26,215 nt of DNA from an uncultured Erythrobacter sp. (GTDB taxonomy: Bacteria; Pseudomonadota; Alphaproteobacteria; Sphingomonadales; Sphingomonadaceae). Below, piece by piece: positions 17,421 through 24,158 of this stretch. Location of the stretch: positions 1 to 26,215 of the forward strand of contig CAJXTZ010000032.1 of the NCBI GenBank assembly GCA_913061345.1. The letters are read 5' to 3'. The notes beneath the pieces are model-generated. The model had not been told where the DNA came from, ran no database searches, and was given only the letters and a program-made list of their open reading frames with translations. The translations under genes and the position numbers were made by a program. Each line of letters begins with the position of its first letter. Position 1 is the first letter of the stretch.

Positions 17421-17864
17421 GTGATTGACCGGTCCTTTATCGGCTATGAAATGGAGCCTTTCGAAGCGCCCCTGGAAATAGGGCAAATGACCTTGTTCGC
17501 CCGAGCGCTGGGGGAGCAAGGATCAATCTACGTCGATGAGAAAGTGGCGCTTGCGCAGGGCTTTTCTTCAATTGTCGCCCTACCGACCTTCCTGATCTGC
17601 CTGGGGACCAGGGAAGACCTGACATACGGGCTCTTCGACAAGCTTGGAATTGAGCTTTCCAAATTGCTGCACGGTGAACAGGAATTCTTCCTCGAACGGA
17701 CTGTATGTGCCGGCGAAATACTGGTCGGCCGCAAGAAGGTGGTGGATATTTACGACAAGAAGGATGGTGCGCTGGAATTCGTAGTCACTGAAATCAGTTA
17801 TCATGATCAACACGAACGATTTGTCGGAAGTGATAGATGCACATTCGTCATCAAGAACAAGTGA
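17421..17864 (+). CDS. MaoC-like dehydratase, N-terminal (FAS1-type) domain subunit
   Basis: A 147-residue single hot-dog domain of the MaoC_dehydrat_N/FAS1-like type. It contains IGQMTLFARALGEQGSIYVDEKVALAQGFSSIVALPTFL, where authentic hydratases read DxNPIH; here the line is GEQGSIYVDE, so the catalytic Asp/His are missing. ERTVCAGEILVGRKKV and FVVTEISYHDQHERFVGSDRCTFVI match the rest of the fold. The start is the GTG at 17421, with GAGGGGG 8 nt upstream, 13 nt after the SDR stop; a longer ATG frame would overlap the SDR gene deeply. It most likely forms a heterodimer with the catalytic partner encoded 18 nt downstream, as ChsH1-ChsH2 do in steroid side-chain degradation. Which partner binds the acyl chain is inferred. 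Confidence 0.88.
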   Translation: MIDRSFIGYEMEPFEAPLEIGQMTLFARALGEQGSIYVDEKVALAQGFSSIVALPTFLICLGTREDLTYGLFDKLGIELSKLLHGEQEFFLERTVCAGEILVGRKKVVDIYDKKDGALEFVVTEISYHDQHERFVGSDRCTFVIKNK

Positions 17865-17882
17865 CAGGCTGGTGGAAAGATA

Positions 17883-18317
17883 ATGAATGAACAGACAACC
17901 GACATCGCGTCTCTGCAGATTGGCGATTCACTTCCATCTATTCAAACGGGGCCCATCTCTCGACATACAATCGCACTGTATGCCGCTGGTTCCAGAGATC
18001 TGAACCCGATCCATACAGATATCGATTTTGCCCAGGGCAAGGCCAGACTTCCCGATGTGATCGTCCATGGCATGTTCGTCATGGGCTATCTCGCGCGGCT
18101 TGGGACGGCGAATGCTCCGGCAGGAGCGGTGCGTCGGATAAAGACCCAGTTCCGCGCCATGACCAATGTGAAGGACAATTTGATCTGTGGGGGCAAGGTT
18201 GTGGGGAGCAAGCTGCATAACGGCTCAAGGATACTCACATGCGCTTTGGAAGCTGCTCGTGAAGACGGCTCTGTGGTGGCGGCCGGAGAGATCGACATCG
18301 ACGTGGGCAGTGAGTGA
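17883..18317 (+). CDS. MaoC-like enoyl-CoA hydratase, catalytic subunit
   Basis: A 144-residue hot-dog protein that adds water to a 2-enoyl-CoA to give a 3-hydroxyacyl-CoA. It carries the hydratase-2 motif YAAGSRDLNPIHTD, with Asp39 and His44 at the same five-residue spacing as the catalytic pair of PhaJ, followed by LPDVIVHGMFVMGYLARLG. Spacing to the preceding non-catalytic subunit gene is 18 nt. The pair equals the two halves of a double-hot-dog hydratase split into two genes. It receives the product of the acyl-CoA dehydrogenase and supplies the SDR. Its stereochemistry should be that of hydratase-2 ((3R)-hydroxy), which suits an MFE-2-like SDR. Confidence 0.92.
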   Translation: MNEQTTDIASLQIGDSLPSIQTGPISRHTIALYAAGSRDLNPIHTDIDFAQGKARLPDVIVHGMFVMGYLARLGTANAPAGAVRRIKTQFRAMTNVKDNLICGGKVVGSKLHNGSRILTCALEAAREDGSVVAAGEIDIDVGSE

Positions 18318-18389
18318 TCGGCATGCAATTTCTGATGCGTGATCACATTCAGCGCAAAACGCGCCAGGATAAGGACGATAGACTGCAGT

Positions 18390-19883
18390 ATGGCTAAGCT
18401 TGATTCAATGACAGGAATAACCGCTTTCGGATTCTATGTCCCATCGTTGAGGCTACAGCGCAAAACGCTGCTGGGTGAGTTTGGCTGGATCAATCCGGGG
18501 CTTGCTGGATACCGGCAGGGCGCGCGCGCCGTCTGCGATTTTGACGAGGATGTCGTTACATTGGCGGTGGAGGCTATACTCCAGTCGCGCAGTTACACAG
18601 CGCTGGCCGATATTTCGGCATTGTTCATGGCTTCGAACAATTTTCCTTTTGTCGACCGCCTGAATACATCAATTGTTGCTGCTGCATGCGGCATGCCCAA
18701 CATGCTTGAAGCTGTCGATGTCGCAAATACGCAGCGCGCCGGGCTTTCTGCCTTCCGAATGGCGAGGGAATTTTCGTCCAACAATGCTTCCAGCCAGGAA
18801 GTCATCTGCGTGGCGTCGGATAGACGGCGCGGCCGGCCCGGCAGCACGGTAGAAATGACGAGTGGGGATGCAGCAGCCGCCTTTGCCTTCGGCAACGAGA
18901 ATGTTCTTGCACGAATCCTTGCTCATCGCGCGTCCACCGTAGATTTCGTTGATCATTACAGGTCCGCTGGCGCATCGTATGATTATGGTTGGGAAGAACG
19001 CTGGATCCGTGATGCAGGTTATCTGAAAATCGCGCCGCCGGTCCTGCTGGCTACGCTAGAGGATGCAGGCGTTTCGCCTGAGGACATTGATCACTTCATC
19101 TTCCCTTCAACCATCCGCGGCGTCACCGCTCAATTGGCGGCGGCTGCAGGAATTGCGAAAGAGGCTGTTCGCGACGATTTTCAGGACATTATGGGAGAAT
19201 CCGGTGTCGCCCATCCTCTTTTGATGCTTGCGGATACCCTTAACAGCGCCGGCGCCGGTGAAAAAATCCTGCTGGCGGGATTTGGTCAGGGCTGCGAGGC
19301 TTTCGTTCTGGAAACCACGCCGGAAATCGCCACTATGCCCCGGCGAGAGGGCGTGCGTGCTAAAGTGCAGAGTGATGAGCAGATAGATCTGCCGACAATA
19401 CGATATCTTTCCTTCAATGGGCAGCTTGACGTGGATTTTGGACCGCGCGCAGAAGCAGATCGCAAGACCTCGCTGAGTGCGGCTTATCGTCATGCCCCGG
19501 ACCTTGCCCGGCTCGTGGCCGGAAAATGCACGGTTTGTGGAACCGTGCAATTTCCCAAGGCGGCGATCTGCGTCAATCCGAATTGTCGCCATGAACGTGA
19601 GCAGGATGACCATTCGCTGGCTCAGGAAGCGGCGAGCATCAGAACGATTACGACGGATTGGCTCGGCTTCTCTCTTAATCCACCAAACCGATATGGCATG
19701 GTCGAATTCGAGAGCGGCGCGCGCATGATTGTGAACTTTACCAGCACCGCTGATGAGCCCGCGATCAGCAGCACGATTAAGATGGCATATCGTATTCAAG
19801 AGTTTGATCCGATGAGGAATTATCATCGGTATTGCTGGAAGGCGAAACCTGATCACGATGAGGCCGGCGGAGAAGAAAAATGA
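18390..19883 (+). CDS. Ketoacyl synthase III/HMG-CoA synthase-like protein fused to DUF35 OB/zinc-ribbon domain
   Basis: A 497-residue fusion. Residues 1-310 have the thiolase fold of HMG-CoA synthase/FabH proteins: ITAFGFYVPSLRL, DFDEDVVTLAVEA, SGDAAAAFAFG and the late EKILLAGFGQGCEAFVLE. Residues about 365-485 are a DUF35 domain, with the zinc ribbon Cys380, 383, 394 and 399 and an OB-like part (MVEFESGARMIVNFT). At the usual nucleophile position the sequence reads NTQRAGLSA, so Cys appears replaced by Gln115. The His-containing HQPN/HQAN segment reads FIFPSTIRG, and the NxGN segment reads MGESGV. The synthase domain therefore looks inactive in condensation and may be structural. The thiolase gene overlaps it by 4 bp (ATGA). 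The start is less certain: ATG 18390 has AAGGA about 13 nt upstream, while ATG 18408 and an upstream GTG 18339 are alternatives. Confidence 0.88.
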   Translation: MAKLDSMTGITAFGFYVPSLRLQRKTLLGEFGWINPGLAGYRQGARAVCDFDEDVVTLAVEAILQSRSYTALADISALFMASNNFPFVDRLNTSIVAAACGMPNMLEAVDVANTQRAGLSAFRMAREFSSNNASSQEVICVASDRRRGRPGSTVEMTSGDAAAAFAFGNENVLARILAHRASTVDFVDHYRSAGASYDYGWEERWIRDAGYLKIAPPVLLATLEDAGVSPEDIDHFIFPSTIRGVTAQLAAAAGIAKEAVRDDFQDIMGESGVAHPLLMLADTLNSAGAGEKILLAGFGQGCEAFVLETTPEIATMPRREGVRAKVQSDEQIDLPTIRYLSFNGQLDVDFGPRAEADRKTSLSAAYRHAPDLARLVAGKCTVCGTVQFPKAAICVNPNCRHEREQDDHSLAQEAASIRTITTDWLGFSLNPPNRYGMVEFESGARMIVNFTSTADEPAISSTIKMAYRIQEFDPMRNYHRYCWKAKPDHDEAGGEEK

Positions 19884-21085
19884 CAAGCGGAATTCGTGAT
19901 AAGGTCGCCATCATCGGCATGGGTTGCAGCAAGTTTGGCGAACGCTTCGATTGCGACGCGCAAGACCTGATGCTCGAAGCCTTTTTCGAGGCGAGGGAAG
20001 ATGCCGGTATCGGCACGAACGAGATTGATGCGGCCTGGCTGGGGCACGCCATGCCGGAACAGGGCATGGGACCGACAGCGACCCCTGCATCTGTTGCACT
20101 TCGATTGCCGAATATCCCCGTCACCCGCGTGGAAAATGCTTGCGCAACAGGGACAGAGGCATTGCGCGGGGCTGTATATGCCGTCGCCTCTGGTGCGTCG
20201 CGAATGGCATTGGCGATTGGCGTGGAGAAGCTGAAAGATACCGGATTTGGCGGTCTGCCGGAATTCGATTTTGGTCCCCGCGCTAATCTCTATGCCCCGT
20301 CCATGAGTGCGCCTGGCGGGTTTGCGCAGCTTGCGTCTGCCTATAGCGCTAAATACGCGATTGACCCTGCTGACGTGAAGCGCGCGATGGCGCATATCTC
20401 TTGGAAAAGTCATGAGAATGGCGTGCTAAATCCGAAGGCGCATCTGCGCAGGCACGTGGAGATGGACACGATCTTGAAGGCGCCGATGATCGCGGCGCCC
20501 CTCGGGCTTTACGATTGCTGCGGTGTGAGTGACGGCGCTGCCTGTGCAATCGTTACCACGCCGGAGGTGGCCGCGAGCCTGAAGCAGAAACATGATTATG
20601 TGATGGTAAAAGCTTTGCAGCTGGCAGTGTCCAATGGCGTAGAGGCGTCTCATTCTTCTTGGGACGGCGCGAGCATCACCACGACACGCAATGCTGCCAA
20701 GCGCGCATATCATGAAGCCGGGATTAAGGATCCTCGCAAGGAAATCAGCCTTATCGAAGTGCATGACTGTTTTTCGATTACCGAACTCGTCACTATGGAG
20801 GACCTCCATATCTCGGAAGACGGTGCGGCTGTGGCCGATGTATTGAATGGATTTTATGATCGAGATGGCGGGGTGCCCTGTCAGATTGACGGTGGCCTGA
20901 AGTGCTTTGGCCATCCGATCGGCGCTTCCGGATTAAGAATGGCGTATGAAGTCTATCTGCAATTGCTGGGTAGGGCTGGGGAGCGGCAGATGGAAAACCC
21001 CTCCATCGGTCTGACGCATAATCTTGGCGGATTTCCGCATGAGAACGTGAGCGGCATCGGCATCTATGGATTGCCTGAAGCCTGA
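19880..21085 (+). CDS. SCPx-type thiolase / acetyl-CoA acyltransferase-like
   Basis: A 401-residue thiolase-fold protein of the sterol-carrier-protein-X/lipid-transfer group. The nucleophile region is VENACATGTEALRGA (Cys88), with EVHDCFSITE (His295, Cys297) and CFGHPIGASG (His345). The C-terminus THNLGGFPHENVSGIGIYG is typical of the SCPx and DUF35-partnered groups, not the FadA group. With Cys88 and His345 retained it can be a true thiolase that releases acetyl- or propionyl-CoA; the Ltp2-like aldolases lack these residues. Its ATG overlaps the stop of the DUF35 fusion, so translation is coupled and a complex with that protein is likely. It is the last gene of the TonB-SDR-MaoC operon. The product chain length is unknown. 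Confidence 0.92.
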   Translation: MTSGIRDKVAIIGMGCSKFGERFDCDAQDLMLEAFFEAREDAGIGTNEIDAAWLGHAMPEQGMGPTATPASVALRLPNIPVTRVENACATGTEALRGAVYAVASGASRMALAIGVEKLKDTGFGGLPEFDFGPRANLYAPSMSAPGGFAQLASAYSAKYAIDPADVKRAMAHISWKSHENGVLNPKAHLRRHVEMDTILKAPMIAAPLGLYDCCGVSDGAACAIVTTPEVAASLKQKHDYVMVKALQLAVSNGVEASHSSWDGASITTTRNAAKRAYHEAGIKDPRKEISLIEVHDCFSITELVTMEDLHISEDGAAVADVLNGFYDRDGGVPCQIDGGLKCFGHPIGASGLRMAYEVYLQLLGRAGERQMENPSIGLTHNLGGFPHENVSGIGIYGLPEA

Positions 21086-21352
21086 ATAGTGGGACTTTTG
21101 CAGTAAATGACCGCGATGGCACGGCGGTGCGGCAGTAATGGCGCAGTCCCGCGTTATTCTCGGCCCAGAGGCACAACTTTCAGGTGGAACGGACCGCACA
21201 TCAATGGTTCTCTGACGCAGGAAAGAGCGCTAGTCGCAGACACACGGAATTTCCACTGCAATCGGATTGCGCTGCTCAGGTGAATCCGCGAATTCGGTCA
21301 AGCGACTGGGCATCGAGTGTGTCGGGCTCTGGACCTTCAAAGCCAAGTCAAA
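21086..21352. other. Gap between thiolase and hemN (convergent 3' ends)
   Basis: These 267 bases lie between two genes that end toward each other. I found no confident terminator hairpin, no RNA gene and no frame with protein-like composition beyond shadows of the hemN region. Confidence 0.4.
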
Positions 21353-22702
21353 CTACACCGCCGAACTGAAGCGGCGGGTAGAAGATGGACGATGGGTATC
21401 GAACATCGCGGCAATCGAGCGGGCGTATGGCAGGCCTTTTGGCAGTATCTTGAGCCAAGGCCCATCTATCGAGACCAGACCGCGTTCCATGAAGAGGCCG
21501 AGCCGGTCCGCCGCCTCGCGCAGCAATGCTGCCCCAAGCCTTGCACGGCCCTGGCACAGCAACTGTTCGATGACGGCCCCGCGATAACGATCATCGGGGG
21601 TGCGTGCGATCCCTCTGCCTGCCGATAGTTCGCCCTGTGAAGAAAGCATGCGGTAACGCCCATTGTTCTTCTCGTTCTGGGAAAGCAAATGCGGGAAGCT
21701 GCTGATGGACGACGCGCCCAGCCCTATCAGCACCTCGCTCTGGTCATGAGTAAAGCCTTGGAAATTGCGTTTCAGTGGTCGGTCGAGGGCGGCTTTTGCA
21801 AGCGGCTCACCATCCGACCTTGCAAAATGATCGAAGCCGATCGGTGTATAGCCGTGGCCGACAAGATAGGCATATCCGAGTTCGGCCATGGCGAAGCGCG
21901 CTTTCTGGTCCGGTAGGTTGCTATCATCGATTGCGCGCTGACGCGGGACGATATGCGGGACGTGGGCGTAGCCAAACAGTGCGATACGATCCGCGCCAAG
22001 AGCGCGGGTGCGCTGGAGGGTATCTTCCAGATCATGCATTGTCTGGCCGGGCAGCCCATACATCAGGTCGAAGTTGATAGATGTGACATTGGCATCACGC
22101 AACCATTCCACGGTCTGCGAGATACAGTCTTCGGATTGCACGCGGCCGATGGCTTTCTGGCAATGACCCGCAAAAGTCTGCACCCCCAGACTGGCGCGGG
22201 AAATGCCCAATTCTGCAATGACTGCTGCCCATTGCGCGCTCATCGTGCGCGGATCGAGTTCGATCGAAACAGTTGGATCGCGTAGAGGAAAATAGTTGCT
22301 CAGCGCGCCAAACATTTCGCGAAAATCGTCTGGCGTAATCGCATTGGGGCTTCCGCCGCCGAAAGCGAGCCTGACGACATTGACCTCGCCAGACAATTCA
22401 TTCGCCACTGTTTCAATTTCGCGGTGCAAAGCTGCAAGGTAGGATTCTAGTCGCTGGCGCTGGCCCACACGGCCCGTATTGCAACCGCAGTAGAAGCATA
22501 TCTTCTCACAGAACGGGATGTGGACGTAAAGCGAAACATCCCCGCAGGCGTTGCGGAGAGCAGAGCGATAAAGATCGGCATCGATCTCGCCAAATTCAGC
22601 GGCGGTCGGATAGCTGGTGTAACGCGGTACAGGCGCTGCGAGCAATTCAGGGTAATAGGTCCACATAAGGGCTTTCTGCGACATTGCCGGGACATCTGTC
22701 AT
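21353..22702 (-). CDS. hemN: Oxygen-independent coproporphyrinogen III oxidase
   Basis: A 449-residue radical SAM enzyme of haem synthesis that decarboxylates two propionates of coproporphyrinogen III without oxygen. It carries RYTSYPTAAEF, YVHIPFCEKICFYCGCNT (the CxxxCxxC cluster at Cys65, 69 and 72, plus Cys74), LAFGGGSPN, SIELDPRTM, SLGVQTF and INFDLMYGLPGQT, as in HemN of Escherichia coli. The start is ATG 22702; no clear Shine-Dalgarno precedes it, and ATG 22684 is an alternative. It lies divergent from ompW, with an FNR/FixK-like palindrome halfway between, so low-oxygen induction is expected. It is unrelated to the neighbouring catabolic genes. Confidence 0.96.
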   Translation of the reverse strand: MTDVPAMSQKALMWTYYPELLAAPVPRYTSYPTAAEFGEIDADLYRSALRNACGDVSLYVHIPFCEKICFYCGCNTGRVGQRQRLESYLAALHREIETVANELSGEVNVVRLAFGGGSPNAITPDDFREMFGALSNYFPLRDPTVSIELDPRTMSAQWAAVIAELGISRASLGVQTFAGHCQKAIGRVQSEDCISQTVEWLRDANVTSINFDLMYGLPGQTMHDLEDTLQRTRALGADRIALFGYAHVPHIVPRQRAIDDSNLPDQKARFAMAELGYAYLVGHGYTPIGFDHFARSDGEPLAKAALDRPLKRNFQGFTHDQSEVLIGLGASSISSFPHLLSQNEKNNGRYRMLSSQGELSAGRGIARTPDDRYRGAVIEQLLCQGRARLGAALLREAADRLGLFMERGLVSIDGPWLKILPKGLPYARSIAAMFDTHRPSSTRRFSSAV

Positions 22703-22715
22703 TGAGCCAGATCAA
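22702..22715. promoter_or_regulatory. Second FNR-like motif overlapping the hemN start codon
   Basis: TTGAG-CCAG-ATCAA matches the FNR/FixK consensus TTGAT-N4-ATCAA in nine of ten defined positions. It covers the last base of the hemN start codon and the bases just upstream, so if bound it would hinder rather than activate hemN. It may be chance. Confidence 0.3.
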
Positions 22716-22795
22716 ACTTTACCGGCAGAACTGCGCACGTTTCTGTAAGCTCATCACAACATCCGAAGTGTCCACGCTGGTGTCGCCGAGCAACT

Positions 22796-22809
22796 TTGAT
22801 TGAGGTCAA
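22796..22809. promoter_or_regulatory. FNR/FixK-type box between hemN and ompW
   Basis: TTGAT-TGAG-GTCAA fits the CRP/FNR-superfamily palindrome for FNR, Anr and FixK sites (TTGAY-N4-RTCAA). It lies about 94 bp from each gene start, in the middle of the 201-bp divergent region. FNR-type control of both hemN and ompW is established in other proteobacteria, which supports the call. Activation of both genes from one site is inference. Confidence 0.65.
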
Positions 22810-22903
22810 TGCAGGGTGGAAAGCCGCCTATTACTGGGGTGTCTGACGTTGCAGAAATCCTCGGTCGCGCGGTGCGATCACTGCAGCGAGAAGGATTATC
22901 GCA

Positions 22904-23572
22904 ATGAACAAGTTGTTTGTGGCACCCCTCGCCGGGCTAGCTATGCTGGCGGCGCCTGCAATGGCGCAGGACGACGTCGGGAAACTCCAGGTCAAGCTGC
23001 TGGGAACCTATGTCGCGCCCGATGGCGAGATCACCGATGTCAGAACGGACATCGTGGGACTGCCCGCAGCCACTCAGACCGAATCGAGCGACAATTTTGT
23101 TCCGACCCTCGCGATAGAATATTTCGTGACGCCCAATTTCTCGGTCGAAACTATCTGTTGCATGACACAGCACGACGTCGATGCGACCGCCGGATTGCCG
23201 GGCGCGGAACTGGCGTCCGACGCGAAACTCATTCCGGCCACTCTGACCGCGAAATATCACGTCGATCTCGGCGGGGTGAAACCTTACGCTGGTATCGGCG
23301 CGACCTATTTCTGGTGGGTCGATTCCGAACCAGGAGCGGGCACCGTCCCGCTGGGCGTCACGCGGACCACTTTGTCTGACGAGTTCGGCCTGGTCCTTCA
23401 AGGCGGGGCAGATATCGCTGTTGGCGCAAGCGGGCTCGGCGTGACATTCGATGCCAAGCGCTATTTTGTCGATACCACAGCACGCTGGTATGCGGACAAC
23501 ACGCTGGCCATCGAAACCGAGCACAAGCTCGATCCATGGGTCATTAGCGCGGGTCTATCCTACCGTTTCTAG
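22904..23572 (+). CDS. ompW: OmpW family outer membrane protein
   Basis: A 222-residue outer-membrane eight-stranded beta-barrel of the OmpW family, which forms a narrow channel for small hydrophobic molecules. The signal peptide MNKLFVAPLAGLAMLAAPAMA is followed by QDD. The mature chain starts LQVKLLGTYVAPDGEITDV, continues with FVPTLAIEYFVTPNFSVETICC, ATLTAKYHVDLGGVKPYAGIGATYF and GVTFDAKRYFVDT, and ends DPWVISAGLSYRF with the terminal Phe of barrel proteins. AGAAGGA lies 8 nt before the start. It is divergent from hemN over a shared FNR-like site. It may help uptake of hydrophobic aromatics or respond to low oxygen; the sequence does not decide. Confidence 0.95.
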   Translation: MNKLFVAPLAGLAMLAAPAMAQDDVGKLQVKLLGTYVAPDGEITDVRTDIVGLPAATQTESSDNFVPTLAIEYFVTPNFSVETICCMTQHDVDATAGLPGAELASDAKLIPATLTAKYHVDLGGVKPYAGIGATYFWWVDSEPGAGTVPLGVTRTTLSDEFGLVLQGGADIAVGASGLGVTFDAKRYFVDTTARWYADNTLAIETEHKLDPWVISAGLSYRF

Positions 23573-23609
23573 CGAAGCTGCAGGATCTGACGTTGTGATC
23601 TCTGCCTGA

Positions 23610-23631
23610 TCCCCGGTATGTGCGCCGGGGA
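23610..23631 (+). terminator. Hairpin downstream of ompW, possible terminator
   Basis: TCCCCGG pairs with CCGGGGA around an 8-nt loop, 37 nt past the ompW stop. The stem is strong, but no T-run follows, so termination would have to be weak or assisted. Confidence 0.45.
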
Positions 23632-24091
23632 CGTTCCGAGAATACTGTGTCATACGAAACGAGTTTCGCGCCATCGGTCCGAAGCCCGCAGATCAAGCCA
23701 TATACCATCCCGATGAACAATGTCGTCGTTGGACTGGACGCTGGGCTGGAAGAAGACGTTCGCTTGGCGCGAACCATCGCCGAACGCTTCGGCCCGGTAA
23801 CAGCAAAGCACTGCGGGGTGTCGAAATTCGCAGACCTGACATTTCCATCCGACGATGAACTTGCGGCCATGAGGCAAGCGCCCAACACGGAAACGTAAGT
23901 CGGACTAGTGATCGCGAATCACGCCGAAATCGCGCCAATTCTATCAACGTCAACTTGTGGGACGGCGCGACTTTCCTTCATAAAAAACCGTAAAATCAAC
24001 GGCCTATGAAGGAAGGTGGCGGAGACGGTGTCCGGCCTATATCTGAAATAACGATTTGATATCAGATCGATATGTAGATTTCAGAGTTCAC

Positions 24092-24115
24092 CAGACCCAC
24101 ACTCAGACCCACACT
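24092..24115 (+). repeat. Perfect 2 x 12-bp tandem repeat (CAGACCCACACT)
   Basis: Two identical head-to-tail 12-mers, 24092-24103 and 24104-24115, lie just downstream of the stop of the minus-strand hypothetical gene. Short direct repeats of this kind occur at the edges of integrated elements (for instance as recombinase arm sites), but no integrase is visible in this window. Confidence 0.6.
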
Positions 24116-24158
24116 TTCGAGTGGATGCAAGCGGACATCCCGAGATCGTGGGGGTTGG

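Larger units (their letters stand above)
23573..24158. other. Gene-poor stretch after ompW with hairpin, direct repeats and one doubtful frame
   Basis: The 586 bases start with a hairpin (23610-23631, see separate entry). A 92-codon plus frame at 23620-23898 has fairly protein-like composition (VVVGLDAGLEEDVRLARTIA) but no ribosome site and no recognised family, so it is not called as a gene. Two copies of GGCCTAT (24001-24007, 24034-24040) flank a GC-rich imperfect palindrome, and a 12-bp tandem repeat follows at 24092-24115. The change from housekeeping genes to accessory genes happens here. Confidence 0.4.

Noticed and set aside
18350..18468. A 13-bp direct repeat CAGCGCAAAACGC at 18350-18362 and 18456-18468
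   Set aside because: The second copy is inside coding sequence, and the two are too far apart and asymmetric to act as an operator. Probably chance.
23620..23898. A 92-codon plus-strand frame after ompW
   Set aside because: It begins inside a strong hairpin, has no Shine-Dalgarno and matches nothing I know. The overlapping minus frame is equally open.
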